From assembly GCA_022826825.1 (NCBI GenBank), contig JAJDUD010000061.1, positions 124,001-188,000 on the forward strand: a DNA stretch of 64,000 nucleotides, given 5' to 3'. The translations under genes and the position numbers were made by a program. The DNA is from Acidobacteriota bacterium (GTDB lineage: Bacteria > Acidobacteriota > Vicinamibacteria > Marinacidobacterales > Marinacidobacteraceae). A model generated the notes under the pieces. It made no database searches, was not told the origin of the DNA, and saw only the letters and a program-made list of their open reading frames with translations. This document shows, piece by piece, positions 1 through 8,945 of the stretch; the first letter of the stretch is position 1; each line of letters starts with the position of its first letter.

Positions 1-27
1 CAGCTCGGGTGCGGAGGCCGGACACTG

Positions 28-1014
28 ATGGCCTCCGCCCGGGAGGACGAGATCGTTCGGCGGGCCGCGGACCTGCTCGCCGGAAGGGGCGCCGCCTGCC
101 AGTTCGAGGTGGCCCGGGAGCCCGTTCCACCGGCCTCCCCTGCCGAAGTAACCGGTCCGGGCGAAACGGAGTTGGAAACTGCCGGAAGCGCCGCGGACCT
201 CCGGCGCATCGCCCTCCACGCGCCGGCGGGACCCGTGCGCGCCCGTGCCGCGGCAGCGGCGACGGAAACCGATCCGGACGATCCGATCGGTCATCTGCTG
301 GCCGGCTGCTCGGCAAACGAACGGAAGAAGCCGGCGGATGCTGCCGATGCGTTCCGAAGGGCCATCGAGCGTGACGATTCCGTGGCCGCCGCTCACTTCG
401 AACTCGGCAAGACGATGATCGTCCTCGACGACCTCGAAGCAGCGCTCGCGTCCTTCCGGCGGACCACCGAAACCCTGCCCGAGTTCGCCCCCGGGTGGGC
501 AAACGCCGGCGCCGCTCTCGGTGAACTGGAGCGCCCCGAAGAGGCTCTCGGAAAGCTCGAGCGCGCCGCCGATCTCGACCCGCTCAGCCACTCGCTGGCT
601 TCGAACCTGGGAGTCACGCTGCGGGACCTCGGGCGGCTGCCGGAGGCGGAACGCGCCTTCCGATGGACGCTCGAGCTCGCCCCCGACTTCGTGTTCGGGC
701 ACTACAACCTCGCGAACGCGGTCTATCTGCAGGGCCGGCACCGGGAAGCGGTGGGGTTGTTCGAGAAGGCGCAGGCCATGGACCCATCGGGTTCGGACCG
801 CCAACGGCTGCTCCTCGCGGCGGCCCGGCTGGCCGCCGGAGACGTGGAGGAGGCGCTACGGGATTACCGGGAGGTGTTTGACTCCCTGGAGGGTCAGATG
901 CGGCTCGACATGCGCACCGTCGCGCAGTGGGACCTGCGTCGGCTCGCCGAGCGAACGGGCGTCAGTCCCGGCCTGAAACGCGCCGCCGAACTCGTCCGCG
1001 CGGTTCGCGCCTGA
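28..1014 (+). CDS. TPR-repeat protein
   Basis: A 328-residue protein whose residues from about 95 to 290 form consecutive tetratricopeptide repeats; typical stretches are AAHFELGKTMIVLDDLEAA and HYNLANAVYLQGRHREA. TPR arrays are protein-interaction scaffolds, and no catalytic domain is visible. The ATG at 28 is preceded by GGAGG at 13-17, a well placed ribosome binding site, so I take it as the start. The frame is also open back to base 1, so this could instead be the end of a longer gene cut by the window edge. I see no signal peptide from this start. The last 130 or so bases are repeated 611 bases downstream. The partner and process are unknown. Confidence 0.8.
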   Translation: MASAREDEIVRRAADLLAGRGAACQFEVAREPVPPASPAEVTGPGETELETAGSAADLRRIALHAPAGPVRARAAAAATETDPDDPIGHLLAGCSANERKKPADAADAFRRAIERDDSVAAAHFELGKTMIVLDDLEAALASFRRTTETLPEFAPGWANAGAALGELERPEEALGKLERAADLDPLSHSLASNLGVTLRDLGRLPEAERAFRWTLELAPDFVFGHYNLANAVYLQGRHREAVGLFEKAQAMDPSGSDRQRLLLAAARLAAGDVEEALRDYREVFDSLEGQMRLDMRTVAQWDLRRLAERTGVSPGLKRAAELVRAVRA

Positions 1015-1039
1015 CTTCAGGAAACGAGTCGGCCGCCAG
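883..1039 (+). repeat. Direct repeat, copy 1 (3' end of TPR gene)
   Basis: This 157-base stretch spans the last 44 or so codons of the TPR gene, its stop and 25 bases beyond. It recurs at 1494-1650 with few mismatches and no length change, at a constant offset of 611 bases. Confidence 0.9.
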
Positions 1040-1222
1040 ATAGCGGGAAAGGCGTCACGCCTCCCCGATTGCAGGGGGAGAAGGCCCTCGGGTCGGCCTG
1101 GTGGAGCGCCATCGGGCTGGTTTCGCGCTCCCGCGCGATGCCGGTCTGAAGACCCCCACCGGGAGAAACGCCCATGCGTGCGTCCTCCTACGCACACCGC
1201 CCGTCACAAAAATGGCGGAAAC

Positions 1223-1425
1223 GGCTTGGAACGCCGGCCTCCGGCCGGCACAGCGGGCCGAAGGCCCGCGGGCGACGCGCCGCTGGTTGTCTTGGGCGGC
1301 AGAGGTCCAGGAGTGTCCCCTCCGCCCGGTTGCACCAAGAGAGCGAACCATCGCGCAGGTTGGCGCCGTGCCGTGCGCTGCGCGGTCGCGTAGCGCGTGC
1401 CGGCCAGAGGCCGGCGTTCCAAGCC
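1223..1425. repeat. Imperfect inverted repeat, MITE-like
   Basis: Two 29-base arms, 1223-1251 and 1397-1425, are reverse complements with one mismatch, and weaker matching continues outward to about 1211 and 1437. Each arm contains a shorter palindrome (GGCCTCCGGCC in the left arm). The 145-base interior has no convincing gene. The structure suggests a small non-autonomous mobile element or a REP/BIME-like intergenic element. I could not identify a target-site duplication. Confidence 0.65.
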
Positions 1426-1493
1426 GGCGGCGCCATCACGGCGCTTGACCGACCCACCGGACTGCATTTTCACAGCAACTGGCGGGCGTTCCT

Positions 1494-1650
1494 TCCCTGG
1501 AAGGTCAGATGCGGCTCGACATGCGCACCGTCGCGCAGTGGGACCTGAGGCGGCTCGCCGAGCGAACGGGCATCCGTTCGGACCTCAAACGAGCCGCCGA
1601 ACTCGTCCGCGCGGTTCGCGCCTGACTTCAGGGAACAGGCCGGCCGCCAG
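1494..1650 (+). pseudogene. Duplicated, broken 3' end of TPR gene
   Basis: This is copy 2 of the direct repeat. Read in the matching frame it encodes the same C-terminal tail as the TPR protein (QMRLDMRTVAQWDLRRLAER, ending at a TGA at 1622-1624), but there is no upstream TPR coding sequence or plausible start. It appears to be the remnant of a second TPR gene or a segmental duplication separated from copy 1 by the inverted-repeat element. Confidence 0.75.
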
Positions 1651-1732
1651 TGACGCGCCACACCAGACTCTCGTTAGTACCACTGTCCAAGCATTGGGGT
1701 CATTCCGCGTCATTCACACAGGAGATATCCTG

Positions 1733-1969
1733 ATGTTGCACCCGAACTTGTCCCGATACACAAACAGATTCCCTAGTGCTAATCTGACTGATGCTGCGTT
1801 CCTTGCCAGCCGTGTAGCCGGGTTTCAGGTTCACCCGTCAGGGACATTGATGTCACGTAGAAGGAAGCGGAAACAGGTGCCGGCCCGCTTCCGGTTTCGG
1901 GACGGCGGCGCGACGGTGACGGCGGGCGCGTGGGTAGTGCGGGCGCCGGGCGTTCCCGGCCGCGGCTGA
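1733..1969 (+). CDS. Possible small protein, unknown function
   Basis: A 78-codon reading frame starting at an ATG with AGGAG just upstream (around 1720-1724), a better ribosome binding site than most genes here have. The first 40 or so codons lie in a patch visibly richer in A and T than its surroundings (about 1660-1860). The rest is basic, with an SRRRKRKQ cluster. I recognise no domain. It could be a genuine small gene, a leader peptide or a remnant of foreign DNA. The rest of 1651-2184 shows nothing else I can name. Confidence 0.3.
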   Translation: MLHPNLSRYTNRFPSANLTDAAFLASRVAGFQVHPSGTLMSRRRKRKQVPARFRFRDGGATVTAGAWVVRAPGVPGRG

Positions 1970-2184
1970 CGCTTCCCGGCGGAAATCGCCTCACCGTGCG
2001 CCCGATCTGGGAAACGGCCCGATTCCGGGGGGGGCGATCCGTGGCCGGCATCCTCCATTCGGCTCCCGGGCCTCCCCGTGGCAACTCGCGGACCCGGGGC
2101 CTGCGTGGCGGCTTGACGAGGGTGAGGTCACGAACGGCGGAGCGCCGAGCGCCGCGGATCTCTGTTCACGCCCTCGCCATCTGC

Positions 2185-5100
2185 ATGAGAGTCGCCGGAT
2201 CCTCACTGGTGTTCGCCGCCGGAGTTCCGCAATCGGCAACGGCCCAATCGCCAGCCGAGATCCGTGTTGACGACAGCGCCGTCGTTGTCGCCGAAAACGG
2301 GGGCACCTACACGCAAAAGGTGTGGCTCTTCAGCGAACCGACTGCGAACGTCACCCTGCAGGTAACGAGTGGAAACACCTCGGTGGTGACCGTGAGTCCG
2401 ACGACGCTTACGTTCACTCCATCGAACTACCGCGTCAAACAGGAGGTGACGTACACCGGAGTCGATGACAGCGCACGCAACTTCCCTCCGGCGCACCGGG
2501 CAACGACGGTCACCTACACCGCAAGCGGCGGGAACTATGCCGGCATCTCTCACCGGGTGAGCGTTATCGCGTCCGATGATGAACCCATTGTGTACGCCCT
2601 CGCTGAGGGATTTTCGTACAACGTGGGCATGGGGTTCGTGGTGGCGCAGGGCTGCACCCCGGTCGTGGTGCATCTCGTCAGTTCCGATACCAGCTTGCTC
2701 CGGGTCGAACCGACGATGCTGTCGTGGACCGAGCAGGATTCGGGCACGACGAAGGCGGCGAGGATGACGTTTCCCCTCAACAACGCGCTCGGGGACAGCC
2801 GCGTCAGGCTCGAGCGGCGTCTCACCCAGCCCTGCGAGGGAGCCATAGATCCCCAGGACCTCATCTTCGTCGTGCGAGACAACGACCCGTGGAGTCTGTC
2901 CGTCGAGGGCGCCCCGGCGTGCGGCGCCACGGTCACCGACTCATCCATACCGGCGTCGACCTCCCTCGTGCTCACTCCCGCCCCGTCGGCGGAGCTCGAG
3001 ACGGAGTATCGGTGGGTCACCGACACGGCGCAGGGGGAATGGCGAGCGGCTCAACCGATCCGAACGTCCGGCCGCTCGATCGCTGTGACCCACTCCAGAC
3101 TCAACGAGTTACGGAGGGCGTACGCCGGTTTTGCCGGGTTCGACTATCGGCTCAGGGACGCCCCCGACATCACTGCGCGGTGCACCTGGTCGTTCGACGA
3201 CGACGGCAGCGACGGCGGCCCGGACGGTGGCGGCGGTGGCGGCGGCGGCGGTTCGCCGCCAGCGAACCGGCCTCCCGCCTTCGGGCGTTCGCTTTACCGC
3301 TTCGAGCTTCCGGAGAACGAGGACGGGCGACGCCGTCCGGTGGCGCTGGGGACGGTCGAGGCGGAGGATCCGGACGGCGACGCCGTGACCTACTCACTGG
3401 CCTCCGGCGACGCGGAGCGCTTCGCCATCGGGGCGGCGGACGGGGCGGTGCTCTACGTGGGGCCGGGCGAGGACTACGAGACGGAGCCGAACCGGTTCGA
3501 GTTGACGGTTCGCGCCCGCGACCCGCACCGGGCGGAAGCGCTGGCGCAGGTGGTGGTCGAGGTGGTGAACGTGAACGACGCGCCGGAGGCGGAGGACGAC
3601 GAGGCGGAGACGGCCGAGGACGTAGCGGTGGTGGTGGACGTGCTGGCCAACGACACGGACCCGGACGGGGACGCGCTGCGGGTGCGGAGCGTCTCGGCGG
3701 CGGCGCACGGGAGCACGGCCATCGGTCCGCGCGGGGTGGTGTACACGCCGCACGCGAACTACCACGGGACGGACCGATTCACTTACGTGGCCGCCGACAG
3801 CGACGGGGAGACGGCGGAGGCGGCGGTTGAAGTGACGGTCACCCCCGTGAACGACGCGCCGGAGGCGGAGGACGACGAGGCGGAGACGGCCGAGGACGTG
3901 GCGGTGGTGGTGGACGTGCTGGCCAACGACACGGACCCGGACGGGGACGCGCTGCGGGTGCGGAGCGTCTCGGCAGCGGCGCACGGGAGCACGGCCATCG
4001 GTCCGCGCGGGGTGGTGTACACGCCGCACGCGAACTACCACGGGACGGACCGGTTCACCTACGTAGCCGCCGACAGCGACGGGGAGATGGTGGAGGCGGC
4101 GGTTGCAGTGACGGTCACCCCGGTGAACGACGCGCCGGAGGCGGAGGGGGTGATCCCGGACCAGACGCTCGACGAGGGCGGCGGCGAGAAGTCGGTGGAC
4201 CTCGGGCCGTTCTTCAAGGATGTCGACGGCGACGCGCTGAGCTACCGCGCGTCGTCGTCGGACGCGGCCGTGACGGTGGTGTCGGTGGCCGGGGCGCTGA
4301 TGACGCTGACGCCGGCGGAGTACGGCTCGGCGGTGGTGACGGTGACGGCGGAGGACCCGCAAGGGTTGACGGCGCAGCAGACATTCGCGGTGGGGGTGAG
4401 CGACCGCCTGGTGCGGGCGGTGGTGGGCGACACGCTGGCGGCGATGGCGCGGTCGCAGTTGGCGAGCGCGCGGGTGACGCTGGGGCGCCGGGCGCCGGCG
4501 AAGGGAGCGGCGGGCGGTTCGCGTCTGACGGTGCTGGGGCGCCCGGTACCTTTTGACATGGCGTCGGCGCGGGCGGCGGCGGAGCAGTTGCTGGCGCGTT
4601 GGGCGGCGGGCGCGGGAGGATATGGCCTCGGACCAGGGGCCGGCACCGTCGCAGCGGGCATGGGCGCCGGGCCGGGCAGGATGCTGCCGGGGGCGGCGGC
4701 GGGAGCCGGCGGCCCCGGCCGGGCCGGCAATGTGGTTCGCTCCGCGCTTGGCGGCATTCATGGCGTCGGCGGCCTCGGCGGCTTCGCAGCGGGGATGGAC
4801 CCGTTGCGGGGCTCGGAGTTCCAGTTGGCGCTGGGCGAGCGGACGGCCCGTGCGGCGAGTCCGGGCCGGCTCTGGAAGCTTTGGGGACAGGGCGACATCC
4901 AGACGTTCGTGGGAGCGCCGTCGGGGTCGGACTACGAGGGCGACGTTCGAACCGCCTACGTCGGGGTGGACACGGCGCTGTCGGCGCGCTGGCGGGCGGG
5001 AGTCGCGGTCTCGCGCGGCGACGGCGGCGGTGACTGGCGGGTGGGCGACGCGCGCGGCGCGCTGTCCACGAGCCTGACCACCGCCTATCCCTACGTGCAA

Positions 5101-5862
5101 TGGTCGGAGGGGCCGAACTCGGTGTGGGCGACGGCGGGGGCCGGCTGGGGGACGGCGGAGAACGTGCGCGAGTCGGGCCGCGTGGGGACGAGCGACCTGA
5201 GTCTGCGGCTGGGTCTGGTCGAGGTGCGTCGGGATCTCGACGCGGTCGGCGGCGTGGACCTGAACCTGCGGGGCGACGCGGCCTGGGCGCGACTTCGCAC
5301 CGCGGCGGGCGACGAGACCGTTGACCGCCAGTCGGCGGCAGCCCATCAGGCGCGGGCGGGCGCCGAGCTGTCGCGTCCCCTGCGCTGGGAAGGCGGATCG
5401 CTGTCGCCGTTCGGCGAGCTGCACGTGCGGCGCGACGGTGGCGCGGGCCAGACGGGGACGGGTCTGGAGGTGGAGGCCGGGACACGGCTCGCCGTGGGGC
5501 GGCTCCGGGTGGACGCGCAGGGCCGGCTGCTCGTGTTGCACTCGGCGTCGGGCTACCGGGAGCGGGGCGTGGGGATGACGCTCGGCGTCGGGAGCCGCGA
5601 CCGGATCGGTCTGTCGCTCCTGGTGTCGCCACGCTGGGGCGACGCGGCAACCGGCCGCGGGACACTGTGGCGGGAGCAGGTCTTCCGCAGCCGCCTGCCG
5701 GAGGCGAGGAGCGACGCGTGGGCGTTGGACGCGCGGGGCGAGTACGGCATGCGGCTCTCCAGTGGCGGGCTGTTGACGTGGTTCGGCTCGCTGAGCCGAT
5801 CGGCCTGGGGCCGGCGGCTGATGATCGGCGGCCGGCTCGGCAGGCCTTCGTCCGGCCCGTAG
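2185..5862 (+). CDS. Cadherin/Ig-repeat surface protein with autotransporter-like barrel
   Basis: A large exported adhesin-like protein of about 1225 residues. From the ATG at 2185 it begins with a short signal peptide ending near SATAQS; an in-frame GTG at 2122 would give a longer, more basic n-region, and the frame is open to 1930, so the start is uncertain. In order: two beta-sandwich segments, a linker with nine consecutive glycines near 3230, a cadherin-like domain (about 3280-3580), two almost identical 92-residue modules with the DTDPDGDAL calcium-type motif, and a further PEAEGVIPDQTLDEGG module. From about 4860 to the end, alternating hydrophobic strands resemble an autotransporter beta-barrel. 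Probably surface-anchored through its own barrel. The ligand is unknown. Confidence 0.8.
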   Translation: MRVAGSSLVFAAGVPQSATAQSPAEIRVDDSAVVVAENGGTYTQKVWLFSEPTANVTLQVTSGNTSVVTVSPTTLTFTPSNYRVKQEVTYTGVDDSARNFPPAHRATTVTYTASGGNYAGISHRVSVIASDDEPIVYALAEGFSYNVGMGFVVAQGCTPVVVHLVSSDTSLLRVEPTMLSWTEQDSGTTKAARMTFPLNNALGDSRVRLERRLTQPCEGAIDPQDLIFVVRDNDPWSLSVEGAPACGATVTDSSIPASTSLVLTPAPSAELETEYRWVTDTAQGEWRAAQPIRTSGRSIAVTHSRLNELRRAYAGFAGFDYRLRDAPDITARCTWSFDDDGSDGGPDGGGGGGGGGSPPANRPPAFGRSLYRFELPENEDGRRRPVALGTVEAEDPDGDAVTYSLASGDAERFAIGAADGAVLYVGPGEDYETEPNRFELTVRARDPHRAEALAQVVVEVVNVNDAPEAEDDEAETAEDVAVVVDVLANDTDPDGDALRVRSVSAAAHGSTAIGPRGVVYTPHANYHGTDRFTYVAADSDGETAEAAVEVTVTPVNDAPEAEDDEAETAEDVAVVVDVLANDTDPDGDALRVRSVSAAAHGSTAIGPRGVVYTPHANYHGTDRFTYVAADSDGEMVEAAVAVTVTPVNDAPEAEGVIPDQTLDEGGGEKSVDLGPFFKDVDGDALSYRASSSDAAVTVVSVAGALMTLTPAEYGSAVVTVTAEDPQGLTAQQTFAVGVSDRLVRAVVGDTLAAMARSQLASARVTLGRRAPAKGAAGGSRLTVLGRPVPFDMASARAAAEQLLARWAAGAGGYGLGPGAGTVAAGMGAGPGRMLPGAAAGAGGPGRAGNVVRSALGGIHGVGGLGGFAAGMDPLRGSEFQLALGERTARAASPGRLWKLWGQGDIQTFVGAPSGSDYEGDVRTAYVGVDTALSARWRAGVAVSRGDGGGDWRVGDARGALSTSLTTAYPYVQWSEGPNSVWATAGAGWGTAENVRESGRVGTSDLSLRLGLVEVRRDLDAVGGVDLNLRGDAAWARLRTAAGDETVDRQSAAAHQARAGAELSRPLRWEGGSLSPFGELHVRRDGGAGQTGTGLEVEAGTRLAVGRLRVDAQGRLLVLHSASGYRERGVGMTLGVGSRDRIGLSLLVSPRWGDAATGRGTLWREQVFRSRLPEARSDAWALDARGEYGMRLSSGGLLTWFGSLSRSAWGRRLMIGGRLGRPSSGP
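3571..4122 (+). repeat. Two tandem 276-base coding repeats
   Basis: 3571-3846 and 3847-4122 are the same length, in frame (92 codons), and differ at only about eight positions. The encoded modules start VNDAPEAEDDEAETAEDV and are VCBS/cadherin-like. Such high nucleotide identity points to recent duplication or ongoing gene conversion. Confidence 0.95.
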
Positions 5863-5990
5863 CCCCGGCGGTCCGGTTCTCCCCTACCTCCTCCAAGGAA
5901 CCTCCGCGATTTCCCCGGAACCGCTTCGCCCGTCTCTCGAACGCGCCTCCAGCGGAAACATGTCGTGCGCCCCAATTTCCCGATTCCCAT

Positions 5991-6020
5991 TTGACTTGGA
6001 CCCCGGTTCAGCCGTATAAG
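5991..6020 (+). promoter_or_regulatory. Sigma-70-type promoter
   Basis: TTGACT at 5991-5996 and TATAAG at 6015-6020 are separated by 18 bases, about 65 bases before the first gene of the exported-protein operon. It is the best consensus promoter I found in the window. The rest of the 5863-6086 gap shows no other feature. Confidence 0.7.
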
Positions 6021-6086
6021 GGCTTCCCCCCGCCACGCGTATGTTCCGCATGGCGGTCATCCCCCGGCGAACGGAGAAATCCCCTT

Positions 6087-7562
6087 ATGCCCAGCCACCT
6101 CAACAATCCCAAACGCCTGGCAGTCGGCCTGCTTGCGGCCGGCGTCGCGTTCTTCCTCCTCGGGGGATTCGCTGCGGCCCAGGAGGAAGAAGCGGAGCCC
6201 AAGCCGCCTGAGGGGCAGACCCACCCGCTCCTTGAGCCTCACGACGTGCTCAACGAGTTCGGGGTGATCAGTTCCAGCGGGCACGACGACGGCGGCTGGG
6301 GGCTCACGCCCGATTTGCGCGTGCCCGAGCAATACCAGTACCGGCGCCGGGATCAGCAACTGAAGGAAGTGGACCTCACGGGGAACCAGCTTCCGCCGAT
6401 CCTCACCGAGATGCGGGTGCTCAGCAAGGAAGTCGCGCCCGGCGACGAGGTGCGCGCCATCGCGCGGGTCGTCTCGCCCTACAACGAGGCCCAGTCGTTC
6501 GTCTCGCTGTTCTACAACCGGGAGCTCGGCCGCGCGGCCACCATGTACATCAACTTCCAGCCGCACGAGAGTGACGACACCCTGTTCCTCGGCCGCGGCA
6601 AGCTGTCCCGCTTCGCGGCGCCGGGACGCTACGTGGTGGGAACCACGATCATCGCCGACAAGGTAGGCGACCGGAAGGCGTACTGGGCCGATTTCCACAA
6701 GGCGATGCAGGAGGAGGACGGTTCGCCGGTCGGCTTCCAGGTCACCGAGAGCGACAGCGTGGACATCACCGCGCCGATCCTGAAGTCCGTCAGCGTGGAA
6801 ACCGAACGCGTGCGGGCCGGCGGAGGCCTGATCAAGTACAGCGTGGTCGCCGAGGACGAAGTTTCCGGCGCCACCGAGGCCGAGACGATCTGGGTGTCCC
6901 CCAGCGGCTACCACCAGATCCGCTCGACCATGGTGATGGTGGGCGGCCAGCCGGGTCTCTTCAAGGGCGTGCTCCAGATTCCCCGGTGGTACGAGGGCGG
7001 CGAGTGGCAGCTCATGCGCATCACGCTCAAGGACAACGCCACCAACATCCGGTACTACTTCAACCGCACCGAGCCCATGATGGAAGCGGCGACGGTTCAG
7101 GTGGACCAGGAAAAGGAAATGATCGACCAGGTCCCGGCCGAGATCCTCGCGGTGCAGTTCACCAAGAAACAGGCCAAGCTGGGCGAGCGGGTAGGGCTGA
7201 CCGTCCTCGCCGAGGACAACCTCTCCGGCGTCTTCAGCATCGAGGGCTACGTCCGGTCGCCGAACGGCGCCGACGCGCTCAAGGTGAAACTCAAGAGCAT
7301 GACCCCCGAAGCCGGCGAGTTCGTGGACGTGAACCGACCGTCCAAGCTGCCGGAACCCAACATCTGGACCGGGAATTTCACGGTCACGGACACCATGGAG
7401 TGGGGCGAGTGGGAACTCGTCCGGCTCGGCGTTTCCGATGAAGCCAGGAACTTCTACACCTACTACGAAGACCGGGATCCCGAGATAGACGGGATCACGG
7501 TCAACTTCTACAATGAAGACACCGAGACCGCCGAAGAAGGCGGCAAGGAGGGTGCGCGATGA
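6087..7562 (+). CDS. Exported Ig-like-domain protein, unknown function
   Basis: A 491-residue secreted protein. The ATG at 6087 has GGAG ten bases upstream and is followed by a clear Sec signal peptide (hydrophobic core AVGLLAAGVAFFLLGGFAAA, cleavage before QEEE). The mature part seems to be all beta, with at least two related domains: stretches such as ITAPILKSVSVETERVRAGG and PAEILAVQFTKKQAKLGERV each introduce a segment with a DEVSG or DNLSG motif, as in Ig-like surface domains. No catalytic residues are evident. It overlaps the next gene by four bases (ATGA), so it is probably made together with the Tat-exported protein and may be its periplasmic partner. Confidence 0.75.
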   Translation: MPSHLNNPKRLAVGLLAAGVAFFLLGGFAAAQEEEAEPKPPEGQTHPLLEPHDVLNEFGVISSSGHDDGGWGLTPDLRVPEQYQYRRRDQQLKEVDLTGNQLPPILTEMRVLSKEVAPGDEVRAIARVVSPYNEAQSFVSLFYNRELGRAATMYINFQPHESDDTLFLGRGKLSRFAAPGRYVVGTTIIADKVGDRKAYWADFHKAMQEEDGSPVGFQVTESDSVDITAPILKSVSVETERVRAGGGLIKYSVVAEDEVSGATEAETIWVSPSGYHQIRSTMVMVGGQPGLFKGVLQIPRWYEGGEWQLMRITLKDNATNIRYYFNRTEPMMEAATVQVDQEKEMIDQVPAEILAVQFTKKQAKLGERVGLTVLAEDNLSGVFSIEGYVRSPNGADALKVKLKSMTPEAGEFVDVNRPSKLPEPNIWTGNFTVTDTMEWGEWELVRLGVSDEARNFYTYYEDRDPEIDGITVNFYNEDTETAEEGGKEGAR

Positions 7563-8899
7563 CGGCCAAGACGATCGACCGCCGCGATTTCTTCAAGCTG
7601 GGCGCGGCCGCGAGCGCCGGGGCGGTGCTTTCCACCCGGAACGCCGCCGGTAGTCCCATCTTCGAGGCGGGGGCCGGGATCCCGCAGGGAGGCATGGTCC
7701 TTCCGGCGAACCCGGGCTTCAAGACGAAGCACCTGGTGACGGTCATCCTGGGCAACGGCGCCCGGAAGATCGACGTCATCGACAACCCGGAGCACTCGCC
7801 CTTCCAGACGAAGATGGCCCCCGAGGGCACCGTCTTCACCGAGGACTACGGCGAGACCGCGAACCTCCACGGCTACATGTACTCCGAGGTGCTCAGCGGC
7901 GTGGACGCTCCCGCCCAACGGCCCCGCTACCCCACCTGGTCCGAGTACATCCGGAAGAAGGCCGGCGGGACGGCGACCGACTACTGGACTCTCCAGGGCG
8001 CGTCCTACTACCGCGCCTGGACCTGGGACGTGAAGCACTTCAGCCAGCATCCCGAATACGGCGTCAAGCACGGGTCCACGAGCCTCACGATGAACCGGAT
8101 CTTCTATCCGGAGCAGCAGCTCACCGGCGCGCAGATCGTGGATCTGAACGTGGAGAAGGGCCTCGGGCACACGCCGAAGGAGCGGAAGCAGGTCGAGGAG
8201 TTCATCGACTCCGTCCTGGCGTCCAAGTCCTATGTCCCGCCGTCCACCCGGGAGCCGGTCATCAACCGGGAGATCCCCTACGGGGACGCTCAGGTGCTGA
8301 CCCTGGTGCCCCAGATCCTCAAGGAGTTCAAGCCGAAGTCCATCACCGCGCAGATCCTCGCCCTCGACGACGCGCACGCCGACTTCGGGTTCTGGGACTA
8401 CAACACGGACTACTGGGAGTACATCAAGCACATCAAGACCACCGATGAGCTGATCGGCAACCTGTGGCGCCAGATCCAGGCGGACGCGTACCTCCGGGAC
8501 ACGACCGCGCTGGTGATCCGTCCCGAGTGCGGCCGCGACGACGAAGTGAACATCTACGGACAACTCGGGCACAGCCCGGGCAACTACTACGCCCACTACG
8601 TGTGGTTCATGGCGCTCGGGCCCGACTTCAAGAAGGGCCACACCGTGACCGAGCGGGTGCAGCGGCGGGACGTCGTTCCGACGCTGACCTACCTCATGTC
8701 CGGTGAGAACGCCGAGTTCGCCACCGGGCACGTCCGGACCCAGATGTTCAAGGACGAGTACAACCTGCCGAAGTACATCCTTCCGCCGACCGCCGAGGTG
8801 AAAGAGCCCGCAGTCGATTGGGAGAAGATCGTCGAAGAACGCCGGACGGCCGAGAAGGTCAAGGAGTTCGCGCGTTCGACCGTCGGTTACGGCGACTGA
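7559..8899 (+). CDS. Tat-exported alkaline-phosphatase-superfamily-like protein
   Basis: A 446-residue protein with a twin-arginine signal (DRRDFFKLGAAASAGAVL), so it is exported folded. The body resembles the alkaline phosphatase/sulfatase fold. ALDDAHADFG matches the Asp...His metal-binding stretch. RPECGRDD followed by GQLGHS and WFMALGPDFKKG parallels the usual 'DHG ... GH ... GP' end of the family, and RDVVPTLTYLM is the typical C-terminal helix. The usual second-site Asp-His pair appears to be Glu-Cys here, and the N-terminal metal-binding Asp (normally in an 'IDG' motif) is not obvious, where GNGARK occupies the position. The activity may therefore be altered or lost. It sits between the Ig-like protein and a zinc-ribbon protein in one operon. 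Confidence 0.65.
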   Translation: MTAKTIDRRDFFKLGAAASAGAVLSTRNAAGSPIFEAGAGIPQGGMVLPANPGFKTKHLVTVILGNGARKIDVIDNPEHSPFQTKMAPEGTVFTEDYGETANLHGYMYSEVLSGVDAPAQRPRYPTWSEYIRKKAGGTATDYWTLQGASYYRAWTWDVKHFSQHPEYGVKHGSTSLTMNRIFYPEQQLTGAQIVDLNVEKGLGHTPKERKQVEEFIDSVLASKSYVPPSTREPVINREIPYGDAQVLTLVPQILKEFKPKSITAQILALDDAHADFGFWDYNTDYWEYIKHIKTTDELIGNLWRQIQADAYLRDTTALVIRPECGRDDEVNIYGQLGHSPGNYYAHYVWFMALGPDFKKGHTVTERVQRRDVVPTLTYLMSGENAEFATGHVRTQMFKDEYNLPKYILPPTAEVKEPAVDWEKIVEERRTAEKVKEFARSTVGYGD

Positions 8900-8945
8900 C
8901 CTGAGGACGAAGTCCCGAGTCAAACAAACAAGGAGATCAACGAAA

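Noticed and set aside
1020-1490. Several overlapping frames between the TPR copies.
   Set aside because: All have low-complexity Arg/Pro/Gly translations, no ribosome binding sites and arise from the palindromic element.
3220-3265. Glycine-codon run that could be a slippage or frameshift site.
   Set aside because: The reading frame continues normally on both sides, and Gly-rich linkers are common between surface modules.
3394-5541. Long minus-strand open frame opposite the surface protein.
   Set aside because: Arg/His/Pro-rich translation without domains, a mirror of the repetitive plus-strand gene.
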